A stretch of 57,499 bases of DNA from Actinomadura montaniterrae (GCF_008923365.1 NZ_WBMR01000039.1:1-57499); one strand, 5' to 3'. Counted from the stretch's first letter, positions 7,799-16,540 are shown. Notes: generated from the sequence alone by a model not told the origin. A program made the numbers and translations.

Positions 7799-9358
7799 TC
7801 ACCGCAGCGCGCGGCGACCGTTCCGGCTCTTCGCCGGCGCACTCGGCGGCGCGTCACCGTCGCGTTCTGCGGCGCGGGCGATGCCTTGGCACATCCCGCC
7901 GAAGACGCGGTTGTGGAACGGTTTGAACGCCCACCAGTAGCAGTGCCCGAGCAGCCCCCGGGGATGGAACAGGGCGCGCTGGGCATAGCGGACGCGGCCG
8001 TCGCGTTCCGACACGCTCAGCTCCAGCCAGGCTAATCCGGGGACGCGCATCTCGGCGCGCAGCCGCAGGAGGCGTCCGGGCTCGATCTCCTCCACGCGCC
8101 AGAAGTCGACCGTCTCCCCGATCCGGAGCCGGCGCGGGTCGCGGCGGCCGCGCCGCAGGCCCACCCCGCCCACGAGCCGGTCCAGGAGCCCGCGGGCGCG
8201 CCAGGCCAGGGGGAAGGAGTACCAGCCGCGCTCGCCGCCGATCCCCTCGATGACCTCCCACAGGCGCTGTGGCGGGGCGTCCACGGGGCGGGATCGCTCG
8301 TCGGTGTAGAGGCTGCCGCCGGCCCAGTCCGGGTCGGTGGGCAGCGGGTCGCTGGGCGCGCCGGGGACGCTCGCCGACGACCAGCGGGTCGCGACGTCCG
8401 CCTCGCGGACGCGGCGCAGCGCGAGGGACACCGCGCGCTCGAACCCGGCGAGGCCCTCGTCCGGCGGCGGGACGTACCGGGCGATGTCGTGCTCGCGGCA
8501 GATCACCTCGTTGCGCAGCGACTCCACCAGCGGGCGCGCCAGGCGGCCCGGGACGGGCGTGATCGCCCCGACCCACAGGCTCGACAACCACGGGCTCAGC
8601 ACGGGCACCGGGACGACGAGGCGCGGCCTGAGCCCGGCGACGGCGGCGTACCGCCGCATCATCTCCCGGTAGGTCAGCACGTCCGGCCCGCCGATGTCGA
8701 AGCCCCGGCTGACCCGGGCGGGGAGCGCGGCGGACGCCACGAGGTAGTGCAGGACGTCCCGGATCGCGATCGGCTGGATGCGCGAGTGGACCCAGCGCGG
8801 GGTGACCATCACCGGGAGCCGCTCGGTCAGGTACCGCAGCATCTCGAAGGACGCCGAGCCCGACCCGATGATCACGGCGGCGCGCAGCCAGACGGCGGGC
8901 ACCCCGGCGTCCAGCATGATCCGGCCGACCTCGGCCCGGGACCGCAGGTGCGGGGACAGGTCCTCGTCCGGGTCCATCCCGCCGAGGTACACCAGCCGCC
9001 CGACGCCGGCGTCCCGGGCCGCGGCGGCGAACGTGCGGGCCGAGCGGCGGTCGGTCTCGCCGAACCCGCCCGCCCCGCCGATCGCGTGGATCAGGTAGTA
9101 GGCGACCCGCACGCCCTCCAGCGCCCGGCGGGTCGACTCCGGGTCGGTCGCGTCGGCCTGGACGATCTCCACGCGGTCCGCCCAGGGATGGTCGCGCAGC
9201 CGCCGCGGGGAGCGCGCCATGCACCGCACGCGGTAGCCGGCGTCCAGCAGTTCCGGCACCAGCCGGCCGCCGATGTAGCCGCTGGCCCCGGTCACCAGGC
9301 ACAGGCTCCCGTCGCCCGTTCCGGCGGGCGGCGGCGTCGTCCTGGGCGTGCCGGTCAT
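7799..9358 (-). CDS. SDR-family NAD(P)-binding protein with C-terminal DUF2867
   Basis: A 519-residue two-domain protein. Residues ~18-300 form an atypical/extended SDR Rossmann domain beginning CLVTGASGYIGGRL, with YYLIHAIGG and a substrate region of the NmrA-like type. Residues ~340-500 match DUF2867 (LRLRAEMRVPGLAWLELSV and GLLGHCYWWAFKPFHNRVF), a START/SRPBCC-like helix-grip region. The function is not established. Its start overlaps the stop of the DUF523-DUF1722 gene (ATGA), so it is the second gene of a two-gene operon next to the photolyase. A role in photo-oxidative stress is inferred from that neighbourhood only. Confidence 0.87.
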   Translation of the reverse strand: MTGTPRTTPPPAGTGDGSLCLVTGASGYIGGRLVPELLDAGYRVRCMARSPRRLRDHPWADRVEIVQADATDPESTRRALEGVRVAYYLIHAIGGAGGFGETDRRSARTFAAAARDAGVGRLVYLGGMDPDEDLSPHLRSRAEVGRIMLDAGVPAVWLRAAVIIGSGSASFEMLRYLTERLPVMVTPRWVHSRIQPIAIRDVLHYLVASAALPARVSRGFDIGGPDVLTYREMMRRYAAVAGLRPRLVVPVPVLSPWLSSLWVGAITPVPGRLARPLVESLRNEVICREHDIARYVPPPDEGLAGFERAVSLALRRVREADVATRWSSASVPGAPSDPLPTDPDWAGGSLYTDERSRPVDAPPQRLWEVIEGIGGERGWYSFPLAWRARGLLDRLVGGVGLRRGRRDPRRLRIGETVDFWRVEEIEPGRLLRLRAEMRVPGLAWLELSVSERDGRVRYAQRALFHPRGLLGHCYWWAFKPFHNRVFGGMCQGIARAAERDGDAPPSAPAKSRNGRRALR

Positions 9359-10365
9359 AGGTTGTGCCGGAGGAGCAGGTCGTCGGGGAACGGGGCCAGG
9401 TAGGTCTGGCCCGCGATGTAGTCGAGATTCTCGCCTTCGGCGTGGTGGCGCAGCAGCGCGACGGGGACGCTCAGCGGCGCCCGCCCTTCCCGGTAGGAAT
9501 CGATCGCGGCGAGGATGTCGTGTCGGCGTGTCGGGTCGAGGCTTTCGCTGATGAAGCCGAGCACGTGCTGCAGGGCGTTGGTGTGGCGGCCGCGTCCGGC
9601 GCGGACGGCGAGGGCGGCGGTGAACGCGCGGCGGTAGCCGCGTTCCAGGTCCTCTTGCGGCAGTTCGCCCGCGCGGGCGACGATCCGCCCGGTTTCGCGG
9701 TAGCCGTCCGGCGTGTGGGCGAGCAGCTGCATCTTGTGGCGGCTGTGGAAGGCGACGAGGTCACGGGGCCGCCAGGCGGCGGCGAAGAGGGCGCGGAGCC
9801 TGGCCTGGGCGAACAGGCGCTCGACGAAGTGCTCGCGCAGCACCGGGTCGTTGAGCCGGCCGCTCTCCTCCACGGGCAGGTCCGGATAGGCCTCCAGCAG
9901 CAGGGCGGCGAAGACGCCGCGGCCCTCGCGGTCGACCGGCTGGCCGTCGGTGCGCTCGCCGGGACGTCCGGACGCGTGGCGCGGCAGCTTGAACAGCCCG
10001 CAGCTGGGCGAGCGGGACTTCAGCACGTACCCGTCGATGTCCGCGAGGCCGGGGAGCCGGCGTTCGGCGAGCGCGGCCATCGCCTCGGTGTGGTCGTGGC
10101 CGCCGTCCCTGGTGACGAGGTGCCCGTCCGTGCGCAGCCGCATCGCGGGGCGCGGCGCGCCGAGGCCGATCTCCATCTCCGGGCAGACCGGCACCCAGTC
10201 GACATGCCGCGACAGCGACCCGGTGAGGAACCGGTCCCTGCTGTGCGCGGCGTTGTAGCGAACGGGTGCGCCCAGCAAGCAGCTCGACACCGCCAGCCGC
10301 GGCCGCGCCCCGTCCCACCAGAGGCTCCGCTCGTCCTGCTCGGTCGCGTGCATCGGTGACGGCAT
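9355..10365 (-). CDS. DUF523-DUF1722 (YbgA-like) protein
   Basis: A 336-residue fusion of DUF523 (residues ~20-170) and DUF1722 (~190-310). DUF523 cysteines are visible in SSCLLGAPVRYN, VCPEMEIGLG and SRSPSCGLF. DUF1722 carries the LVAFHSRHKMQLLAHTPDGY signature of the E. coli YbgA family. In E. coli ybgA lies next to phr, and here the gene is divergent from a photolyase, so the association is kept. Its biochemical role is unknown; the three Cys segments could bind a metal or Fe-S cluster (inference). ATG 10365 is chosen because AAGGAGG lies upstream; the open frame continues further but without a better site. Confidence 0.9.
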   Translation of the reverse strand: MPSPMHATEQDERSLWWDGARPRLAVSSCLLGAPVRYNAAHSRDRFLTGSLSRHVDWVPVCPEMEIGLGAPRPAMRLRTDGHLVTRDGGHDHTEAMAALAERRLPGLADIDGYVLKSRSPSCGLFKLPRHASGRPGERTDGQPVDREGRGVFAALLLEAYPDLPVEESGRLNDPVLREHFVERLFAQARLRALFAAAWRPRDLVAFHSRHKMQLLAHTPDGYRETGRIVARAGELPQEDLERGYRRAFTAALAVRAGRGRHTNALQHVLGFISESLDPTRRHDILAAIDSYREGRAPLSVPVALLRHHAEGENLDYIAGQTYLAPFPDDLLLRHNL

Positions 10366-10659
10366 GGCAGCTCTCGCCTCCTTCGCGTCCCGGCGGCGCG
10401 TGCCATGGCGGGAGCCGTTAGGCCAGGTCATCGCGAATCCCGCAGTCGCTCCGAGATCCATTCATAGCCGGTCGCGCCGGCCTGGCGGACCATCCGCCGG
10501 CAAATCCGCGGGCAACGAAGGGCAGGCACGCGGGAGCGGCCGCTTCGGCCGGACCGGCGAGGGGAAGCAGGTCCGTGTGAGAACTGCCGGAAGGCTCGCC
10601 CACCAGGCCGCGTCCCGCCGGCGGCGGCCGATCGCGCCTCCGGCTCCGAAGACCCGGTG
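10366..10659. other. Divergent intergenic region, YbgA-like gene / photolyase
   Basis: 294 bp without a gene. It must hold the promoters of both divergent units. I see short GC-rich hairpins but no convincing -35/-10 pair and no obvious MerR/LitR-type operator. Confidence 0.4.
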
Positions 10660-11952
10660 ATGAGCACTTCGCTGATGCTGTTCACCCGCGATCTGCGGGT
10701 GCACGACAATCCCGCCCTCGCCGCGGCGTGCCGGGCCGAACGGACCGTCCCGGTGTTCGTCTTCGACGACGCGCTGCTCGGCGGCCCGTTCGCCGCGCCC
10801 AACCGCGTCCGCTTCCTGCTGGACGCCCTCGCCGACCTGCGCGAGTCGCTCCGGGGTCTCGGCGGTGACCTGGTGGTGCGGCGCGGCGATCCGGTCGCGG
10901 AGGTCGCCCGCCTGGCCGGGCGGACGGGCGCGGCGGAGCTGTTCCTGGCCGACGAGCGTTCCGCGTACGCGCGGCGCCGCCTCGCGGGGCTCGGCGAACT
11001 CGGGCTCCGGGTGACCGCCCTTCCCGGGATCACCGTCGTCCCGCCCGGGGACCTCACCCCGTCCGGCGGCGACCACTACCGGGTGTTCACTCCGTACTGG
11101 CGCGCCTGGGAGGCGAGCCGCCGGCGTCCGATCGCGGCGGCGCCCCGGGAAGTCCGCCTGCCGCCCGGAACGCGCGGCGGCCCGCTGCCGGAGTTCGCCG
11201 ACCTGACGCGGGGGACGCCGTCCCATGACCTGCCCCAGGGCGGTGAACGGGCGGGACGGCGGCGCATGGCGCGCTGGCTGGACGGGGCCGCCGCCGGCTA
11301 CGACGAGGACCGCGACGACCTCGCCGCCGACCGGACGTCGCGGCTCAGCCCGTACATCAAGTTCGGGTGCGTCTCGCCGAGGGAACTGGCCGAGGCGGGC
11401 CCCGCCGCGTTCCGCCGTCAGCTCGCCTGGCGCGACTTCCACCACCAGGTCGCCGCCGCCTTCCCGGACCTTCCGAGGAAGGAGTACCGGCCGCGCCGGG
11501 GCGGGTGGAACCGGGACGAGGACGCGCTGGCCGCCTGGATCGACGGCATGACCGGGGTCCCCATCGTCGACGCCGGGATGCGGCAGCTGCGGCGGGAGGG
11601 CTTCATGCACAACCGCGCACGCCTGATCACCGCGTCGTTCCTCACCAGGACCCTCGGGATCGACTGGCGGGCTGGGCTCCGCCACTTCAACGACTGGCTC
11701 GCGGACGGCGACGTCGCCGACAACGCCGGGAACTGGCAATGGGTCGCCGGGACCGGAAACAGCACGCGGCCGGGGCAGGCCATGAACCCGCTGCGCCAGG
11801 CGTCGCGCTTCGATCCGCGGGGCGAGTACGTCCGCAGGTACGTCCCCGAACTCGCCGGCATCGAAGGACCGCGCGTGCACCGTCCCTGGACGCTCCCCGC
11901 CGGGCAGGGCCCCGGGCCGGCCTATCCGGCGCCCATCGCCGAACTCGGCTGA
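10660..11952 (+). CDS. phr: Deoxyribodipyrimidine photolyase (class I CPD type)
   Basis: A 430-residue cryptochrome/photolyase-family protein. The N-terminal alpha/beta antenna domain covers ~1-125 (LMLFTRDLRVHDNPAL). The C-terminal FAD-binding domain contains SRLSPYIKFGCVSP, WRDFHHQVAAAFP, GVPIVDAGMRQL, MHNRARLITASFL and DVADNAGNWQWVAGTG, the last being the most conserved FAD/lesion-binding stretch. It repairs cyclobutane pyrimidine dimers in DNA using blue/near-UV light. GTG 10657 immediately precedes ATG 10660 and is an alternative start. It is transcribed away from the YbgA-like/SDR-DUF2867 operon. I assign CPD rather than (6-4) activity from general similarity; that choice is less certain. 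Confidence 0.95.
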   Translation: MSTSLMLFTRDLRVHDNPALAAACRAERTVPVFVFDDALLGGPFAAPNRVRFLLDALADLRESLRGLGGDLVVRRGDPVAEVARLAGRTGAAELFLADERSAYARRRLAGLGELGLRVTALPGITVVPPGDLTPSGGDHYRVFTPYWRAWEASRRRPIAAAPREVRLPPGTRGGPLPEFADLTRGTPSHDLPQGGERAGRRRMARWLDGAAAGYDEDRDDLAADRTSRLSPYIKFGCVSPRELAEAGPAAFRRQLAWRDFHHQVAAAFPDLPRKEYRPRRGGWNRDEDALAAWIDGMTGVPIVDAGMRQLRREGFMHNRARLITASFLTRTLGIDWRAGLRHFNDWLADGDVADNAGNWQWVAGTGNSTRPGQAMNPLRQASRFDPRGEYVRRYVPELAGIEGPRVHRPWTLPAGQGPGPAYPAPIAELG

Positions 11953-11999
11953 CGATCGCGTCGCCGCTCGCCGAGCGAACTCGGATACCACTTCCCCTA

Positions 12000-12021
12000 A
12001 AAGATTCTCGTGAGTATCTTT
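12000..12021. promoter_or_regulatory. Inverted repeat, candidate TetR operator before the AveC-like operon
   Basis: Arms AAAGAT and ATCTTT are separated by 10 bp, and a further CTC/GAG match within the spacer gives 9 of 11 paired positions. It lies about 82 bp before the GTG at 12103, in a short AT-richer stretch. The TetR gene at the end of this gene group (15860) is the obvious candidate regulator (inference). Confidence 0.5.
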
Positions 12022-12102
12022 GTGGTCGGCAGGATGCCGAACGGTGGAGCGGCGGTGCCCGTTCCCGTCCGGCGGACTGCGGCGACTCAGAAGGAGAGTC
12101 TC

Positions 12103-13272
12103 GTGAGCGGACAGTCGGAAAAGACGAACGCGCCCGCCATCACCGAATCCCTCGACACGGCCTCGCTCGGCGCGCAGGTCCAGGCCCCGTCGAAGCCCGT
12201 GCGGATCTGGGCCGTCATCGGCGGCGCGATCCTGGTCTTCCAGCTCTACGTGTGGATCCGGTGGATCACCGGATCCCATTTCGAACGGGTGCCCACCGGG
12301 CCGAGCGATCCGCCGACGCTGATGAAGGCGGTCCTCATCACCTGGACGGGCGTGACGCTGCTCGGCCTGCCGGTCGGCGTGTACTTCTTCATCGTCAGGC
12401 CCTGGCGGCGGGAACGGCGGATCACGCTCGACGGGATGCTGCTGGTGTCCTGCGGCCTGCTGTTCTTCCAGGATCCGCTCCTGGACTACTTCAACACGTG
12501 GTGCACCTACAACAGCTGGCTCTGGAACATGGGCTCGTGGACGCAGGACATCCCGGGCTGGCAGTCGTTCGGCGAACCGGGCCACATGCTGGCCGAGCCG
12601 CTGCTGATGAACGCGCCGGGCTACTCCTACGGGGTGCTGCTGTGCACCATTCTCGGCTGCTGGGTGATGCGCCGGGTCAAGGCGCGATGGCCGGGGATCA
12701 GCAACGTCGGGCTGATCGGCGTCCTGGTGGCGTGGTCGTTCTTCTTCGACCTCGTCATGGAGGGCCTGTTCCTCATGCCGATGGGGCTCTTCACCTATCC
12801 CGGCGCGATCAGGTCCCTGAGCATCAACGCCGGCCACTACTACCAATGGCCGATCTACGAAGGCCTTATGTGGGGCGGCGTCCAGGCGGGTCTGTGCGCG
12901 CTGCGCTATTTCACCGACGACCGCGGCCGGACGTTCGTGGAGCGCGGACTGGACCGCGTCCGTGGCGGGCCGACGAGACAGCAGTTCACGCGCTTCCTGG
13001 CGATATTCGCGGCGTGCAGCGCGTTCTTCTTCGTGTTCTACAACGTCCCCGTGCAATGGTTCGCCATGCACGCCGATTCCTGGCCCACGGACATCCAGAA
13101 GCGCTCGTACTTCACGTCGGGGATCTGCGGTGACGGGACGGGCCGGCTGTGCCCCGACCCCGCCCTGCCGACGACGCGCGACGGCTCCGCCACCATCGGC
13201 CCGGACGGCAAGGTCGTTCCGCCGAAGGACGGGAAGCTCCCGACGATCGTTCCTTTCGACAAGGGGCACTGA
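12103..13272 (+). CDS. Spirocyclase AveC-like integral membrane protein
   Basis: A 389-residue protein with several hydrophobic segments, matching the AveC-like family. Membrane spans are visible near residues 30-50 (WAVIGGAILVFQLYVWI), 80-105, 115-130, 170-195, 205-235, 250-270 and 300-320. Conserved-looking aromatic/acidic stretches include FFQDPLLDYFNTW and YYQWPIYEG. AveC acts in avermectin biosynthesis (spiroketal formation/dehydration), but most actinobacterial homologues lie outside polyketide clusters and have no proven role. GTG 12103 is chosen because AAGGAG (12091-12096) lies six bases upstream. It leads an operon with a MoxR/CbbQ-type ATPase and a NorD-like VWA protein, which is unexpected for AveC. 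It may be the membrane client or target of that pair (inference). Confidence 0.85.
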   Translation: MSGQSEKTNAPAITESLDTASLGAQVQAPSKPVRIWAVIGGAILVFQLYVWIRWITGSHFERVPTGPSDPPTLMKAVLITWTGVTLLGLPVGVYFFIVRPWRRERRITLDGMLLVSCGLLFFQDPLLDYFNTWCTYNSWLWNMGSWTQDIPGWQSFGEPGHMLAEPLLMNAPGYSYGVLLCTILGCWVMRRVKARWPGISNVGLIGVLVAWSFFFDLVMEGLFLMPMGLFTYPGAIRSLSINAGHYYQWPIYEGLMWGGVQAGLCALRYFTDDRGRTFVERGLDRVRGGPTRQQFTRFLAIFAACSAFFFVFYNVPVQWFAMHADSWPTDIQKRSYFTSGICGDGTGRLCPDPALPTTRDGSATIGPDGKVVPPKDGKLPTIVPFDKGH

Positions 13273-13273
13273 G

Positions 13274-14092
13274 ATGCTGACCGACGGATCCGTCGCCGTC
13301 CAGTCCGCGCCGGACGCGCCGTTCTACCGCGCGGTGGGGGACGAGGAGGAGGTGTTCCGCGCGGCGGCCGGCGGCGGCCTCCCGGTGCTGCTGAAAGGGC
13401 CGACGGGATGCGGGAAGACCCGCTTCGTGCAGGCCATGGCGCACGAGCTCGGCCGCGAGCTGATCACCGTCGCGGGCCACGAGGACATGACGTCGGCGGA
13501 CCTGGTGGGCCGGTTCCTGCTCAAGGGCGGGGAGACGGTCTGGGTGGACGGGCCCCTGACCCGCGCCGTGCGCGAGGGCGCGATCTGCTACCTCGACGAG
13601 GTCGTGGAGGCGCGCCAGGACACCATCGTGGTCATCCACCCGCTCGCCGACCACCGCCGCGAGCTGGCCGTCGACCGGCTCGGCACGACCCTGCGGGCGG
13701 CGCCCGGGTTCCAGCTCGTGATCTCGTACAACCCCGGCTACCAGAGCGTTCTGAAGAACATCAAGGAGTCGACCCGGCAGCGTTTCGTCGCGATCGAGCT
13801 GGGCTTCCCGCCCGCCGAGGCCGAGGCGCAGATCGTCGCCCGCGAGGCCGGGATCGGCGCGGAGACCGCGGAGGCGCTGGTGCGGCTCGGCAACGCCATC
13901 CGGAATCTGGACGGCTCGCCGCTGCGGGAGGCGGCCTCGACGCGGATGCTGATCCTCGCGGGGTGCCTCGTCGCGCAGGGGCTGAGCCTGCGCGTCGCGG
14001 CGCGGTCCGCCATCGTGCAGACCCTCTCCGACGATCCGGACGTCGTCCGGGCCCTGGGCGAACTCGCCGACGCCGTCCTGCCGCGGCCATGA
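13274..14092 (+). CDS. MoxR/CbbQ/NorQ-type AAA+ ATPase
   Basis: A 272-residue AAA+ protein of the CbbQ/NirQ/NorQ group. Walker A is GPTGCGKT (42-49) and Walker B is ICYLDE (104-109). The sensor region ISYNPGY and the C-terminal CbbQ-type helical domain follow. Relatives act with a VWA-domain partner to remodel or insert metal into an enzyme (Rubisco activase CbbQO, nitric oxide reductase NorQD). It begins one base after the stop of the AveC-like gene, and its stop overlaps the start of the VWA gene (ATGA), so the three are one operon. No Rubisco or nitric oxide reductase genes are nearby, so the client is unknown. Confidence 0.92.
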   Translation: MLTDGSVAVQSAPDAPFYRAVGDEEEVFRAAAGGGLPVLLKGPTGCGKTRFVQAMAHELGRELITVAGHEDMTSADLVGRFLLKGGETVWVDGPLTRAVREGAICYLDEVVEARQDTIVVIHPLADHRRELAVDRLGTTLRAAPGFQLVISYNPGYQSVLKNIKESTRQRFVAIELGFPPAEAEAQIVAREAGIGAETAEALVRLGNAIRNLDGSPLREAASTRMLILAGCLVAQGLSLRVAARSAIVQTLSDDPDVVRALGELADAVLPRP

Positions 14093-15777
14093 CCGCGGCC
14101 GACCCGAGCGGCCCCGAGCGTTTCCGGTTCCTCGCCGCCTCCGTCGCGGGCAGGGCCGTCGACGTCGCCGAGGCGCGGGCCGGCGAGGCCGCCCACACGA
14201 ACGGCCGGGTCATCTTCGTCTCCGCCGACGGTTCCGCCGCCCGGCAGCGCAGCGAAGTGCTGGTGCAGAGCGCCCTGCTCGGTGCCGGGAGCCTGGACCA
14301 GCGATGGGTCAAGGCTCTCTGGGCGCGTCCGTCCGTAGCGCGCCGTTACCTGGCGCTCGAAGGCCGCCGGGTACTCGCGGGCCTGGCCGGACGCTATCCG
14401 GTCGCGGCCGACCTCGGCCTCGACGGGAACCCGAGCACGACGACCGCCCACGAGTCGCTCGAATTCGCCAGAGGTCGGGCGGCGGTGCCCGACCCGCCGG
14501 AATGGTTCGGCGCCATCAAACCGTCCCGGCTGCTGTCCGCCCCCGCCGGGCCCGGCGCGCGCGCCACCGACAAAGAGGTGCGGCTGGAATTCGACCCGAT
14601 CGATCTGCCCGAGGCCGATGACGACGGCGACCGGGAGCAGTCCCGGGAAAGCAGGATCCTGAAACTGTTCGAGAATCCGCTGATCGCCTCGCGGACCCTC
14701 ACCGACTATTTCCGGAAGCTGCTCGGCGGCTCGCGGGCCTCGGCGGACGGCGCCGCGGGAGCGGAGGCGAAGGTCCGCTCGGTCCGGCGGACGGACGAGG
14801 TCGGACGGCACGCCCGCTCGCTTTCCACCCGCATCCGCTTCACCGACGACGACAGGCCCGGAGCCGCGATCGGCGTGGGCGGGGCCCTCCACCCGGAATG
14901 GGACGTGCACGCCGGCCGGTACCGCCCCGACTGGTGCCGGGTCATCGGCTTCCCGCTGACCGCCGCCGCCGACATCTCCGCCGCCGCGGTCCCGCGCGAC
15001 GACGTGCTCCGCCGGCGGCTGTCCCGCGTCGGCCTCGGCCCGGCGATCCTGCGCGGCCGCCGCGACGGCGACGAGATCGACGTCGAGGCGCTCATCGACC
15101 TGTTCGTGGACGTGCGCTCCGGCCACTCGCCGCCGGAGCACGTCTACCTGGACCGCCGGAAGATCGCGCGCGATCTCGGCGTCCTGATCCTGCTCGACGC
15201 CTCCGGGTCCGCCACCGACGCCGATCCGGGCGGTCTCGCCGTGCACGACCACCAGCGCCGGGCGGCGGCCACCCTGGCCGCGACGCTCGAGGAACTCGGC
15301 GACCGCGTCGCCGTCCATGCCTTCAGGTCGCACGGCCGGCACGCCGTTCAGCTGCCCGCCGTGAAAGCGTTCGGGCAGCGTTTCGACGCCGTCGGCCGGG
15401 CGCGGCTCGCCCGGCTCCAGCCGTCCGGCTATACGCGCCTCGGCGCCGGAATCCGGGGCGCGGCCGAGATCCTCAAAACCGAGGCCGGTACGCCCCACCG
15501 CCTGCTGATCGTCCTTTCGGACGGTTTTCCCTATGACAATGGCTACGAAGGCCGATACGCGGAGGCCGACGTCCGAAAAGCCCTCGAAGAACTTCACGCC
15601 GACGGCGTGGCCTGCCTCTGTCTCTCCATCGGCGCGACCACGACCGTCGACGCGCTCGAACGCGTCTTCGGCCCGGCGAGCCACGCGAGCGCCGCGACCC
15701 TCGCCGAGCTGAGCCCCCGAATGGACGAGTTGTTCCTTGCCGCGCTCCGGCGGCTCGCCGCACCGAAACCGAAGTGA
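14089..15777 (+). CDS. NorD/CbbO-like von Willebrand factor A domain protein
   Basis: A 562-residue protein whose C-terminal third is a VWA domain. The MIDAS motif DASGS is at 370-374, the MIDAS Thr is in SGYTRLGAGIR, and the Asp is in LSDGFPYDNGYEG. The long N-terminal part is helical and charged, as in NorD and CbbO. It is the expected partner of the AAA+ ATPase encoded just upstream with an ATGA overlap. Together they should form a two-component chaperone that acts on another protein using ATP and a Mg-bridged contact. The AveC-like membrane protein in the same operon is the best local candidate client (inference). Confidence 0.9.
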   Translation: MTAADPSGPERFRFLAASVAGRAVDVAEARAGEAAHTNGRVIFVSADGSAARQRSEVLVQSALLGAGSLDQRWVKALWARPSVARRYLALEGRRVLAGLAGRYPVAADLGLDGNPSTTTAHESLEFARGRAAVPDPPEWFGAIKPSRLLSAPAGPGARATDKEVRLEFDPIDLPEADDDGDREQSRESRILKLFENPLIASRTLTDYFRKLLGGSRASADGAAGAEAKVRSVRRTDEVGRHARSLSTRIRFTDDDRPGAAIGVGGALHPEWDVHAGRYRPDWCRVIGFPLTAAADISAAAVPRDDVLRRRLSRVGLGPAILRGRRDGDEIDVEALIDLFVDVRSGHSPPEHVYLDRRKIARDLGVLILLDASGSATDADPGGLAVHDHQRRAAATLAATLEELGDRVAVHAFRSHGRHAVQLPAVKAFGQRFDAVGRARLARLQPSGYTRLGAGIRGAAEILKTEAGTPHRLLIVLSDGFPYDNGYEGRYAEADVRKALEELHADGVACLCLSIGATTTVDALERVFGPASHASAATLAELSPRMDELFLAALRRLAAPKPK

Positions 15778-15798
15778 CGGCCGATGCCGGGGTCACGG

Positions 15799-15813
15799 GC
15801 GCCGGACCGGCGC
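15799..15813. terminator. 15-bp GC palindrome after the NorD-like gene
   Basis: GCGCCGGACCGGCGC can form a 7-bp stem in the 82-bp gap between the VWA gene and the TetR gene. No T-run follows. It could be a weak terminator or a binding site. Confidence 0.3.
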
Positions 15814-15859
15814 GCGGACGGGCGCCGGACGGCCCGCCGGACCTGGCATAATCGACGGC

Positions 15860-16462
15860 ATGGTTGAGCGTTGGACGAGGGAGCGGCGCCGCGACCACAC
15901 CCGTTCGCTGCTCGTGGACGCGGCGGAGGAGGTGTTCGCCGAAAAGGGTTTCACGCAGGCGACGCTCGACGACATCGCTTATGCCGCCGGCTTCACGAAA
16001 GGCGCGATCTACAAACACTTCGGCACCAAGGAAGACCTTTTCCTGGCGGTCAGCGACCGGCACTGGCGCCGCTATTTCGACGACTTCGCCGAAGTGATCT
16101 CGGCGATCACCGAAGTGGGCGCGCGCGAACTCGACGAGGTGGCCCGGCGGTGGCGCCAGCTCAGCCGGGAGCGCGGCGCCGAGCACGCCGCCCTGGGCCA
16201 CGAGTTCACCCTGTACCTGCTCCGCAATCCCGAGGCGAGGCAGCGGGTGGAGGCCAAGAGGCTGGAGGTGGCCGAGGCGCTGGCGGAGTCCATCATGGAG
16301 GGCATCGACCGCATCGGCGGGACGCTGCTGATCCCCGCGCTGACGTTCGCGCAGGTGCTCATCGCCACGAGCGACTCCGTCGTGCTCGGCAGCCGGCTGG
16401 ACGACGTCGACCTGTACCGGCCGGTCCTCGAGATGTACATGTCCTTCATCAAGCTGCCCTGA
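15860..16462 (+). CDS. TetR-family transcriptional regulator
   Basis: A 200-residue TetR protein. The N-terminal helix-turn-helix region contains LLVDAAEEVFAEKGFTQATLDDIAYAAGFTKGAIYKHFGTKEDLFLAV, a textbook TetR DNA-binding domain (quoted in pieces: residues ~16-63). The C-terminal ligand domain is variable, as expected. The ATG follows the AT-containing stretch GGCATAATCGACGGC. It lies 82 bp after the NorD-like gene on the same strand and faces the aldehyde dehydrogenase gene. The inverted repeat at 12000-12021 before the AveC-like operon is its most likely operator, but regulation of the aldehyde dehydrogenase is also possible. Confidence 0.92.
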   Translation: MVERWTRERRRDHTRSLLVDAAEEVFAEKGFTQATLDDIAYAAGFTKGAIYKHFGTKEDLFLAVSDRHWRRYFDDFAEVISAITEVGARELDEVARRWRQLSRERGAEHAALGHEFTLYLLRNPEARQRVEAKRLEVAEALAESIMEGIDRIGGTLLIPALTFAQVLIATSDSVVLGSRLDDVDLYRPVLEMYMSFIKLP

Positions 16463-16486
16463 CGTCCCGCCCCGGGCGGCCCCGGA

Positions 16487-16540
16487 CCCGCTCTCAAGGG
16501 CCCGCCCTCACGGCCCGCTCTCACAGGCCCGCTCTCACGG
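16487..16540. repeat. Four imperfect 13-14 bp tandem repeats
   Basis: Units beginning CCCGCTCTCA or CCCGCCCTCA start at 16487, 16501, 16514 and 16528. They fill the space between the convergent TetR and aldehyde dehydrogenase genes, and the last unit covers the aldehyde dehydrogenase stop codon (16535-16537). Confidence 0.7.

Noticed and set aside
10462..13269. A 935-codon open frame on the minus strand opposite the photolyase and AveC-like genes
   Set aside because: It is antisense to well-supported genes and its translation is low-complexity (R/G/P/A/V-rich) with no domain. Long antisense frames are expected at this GC content.
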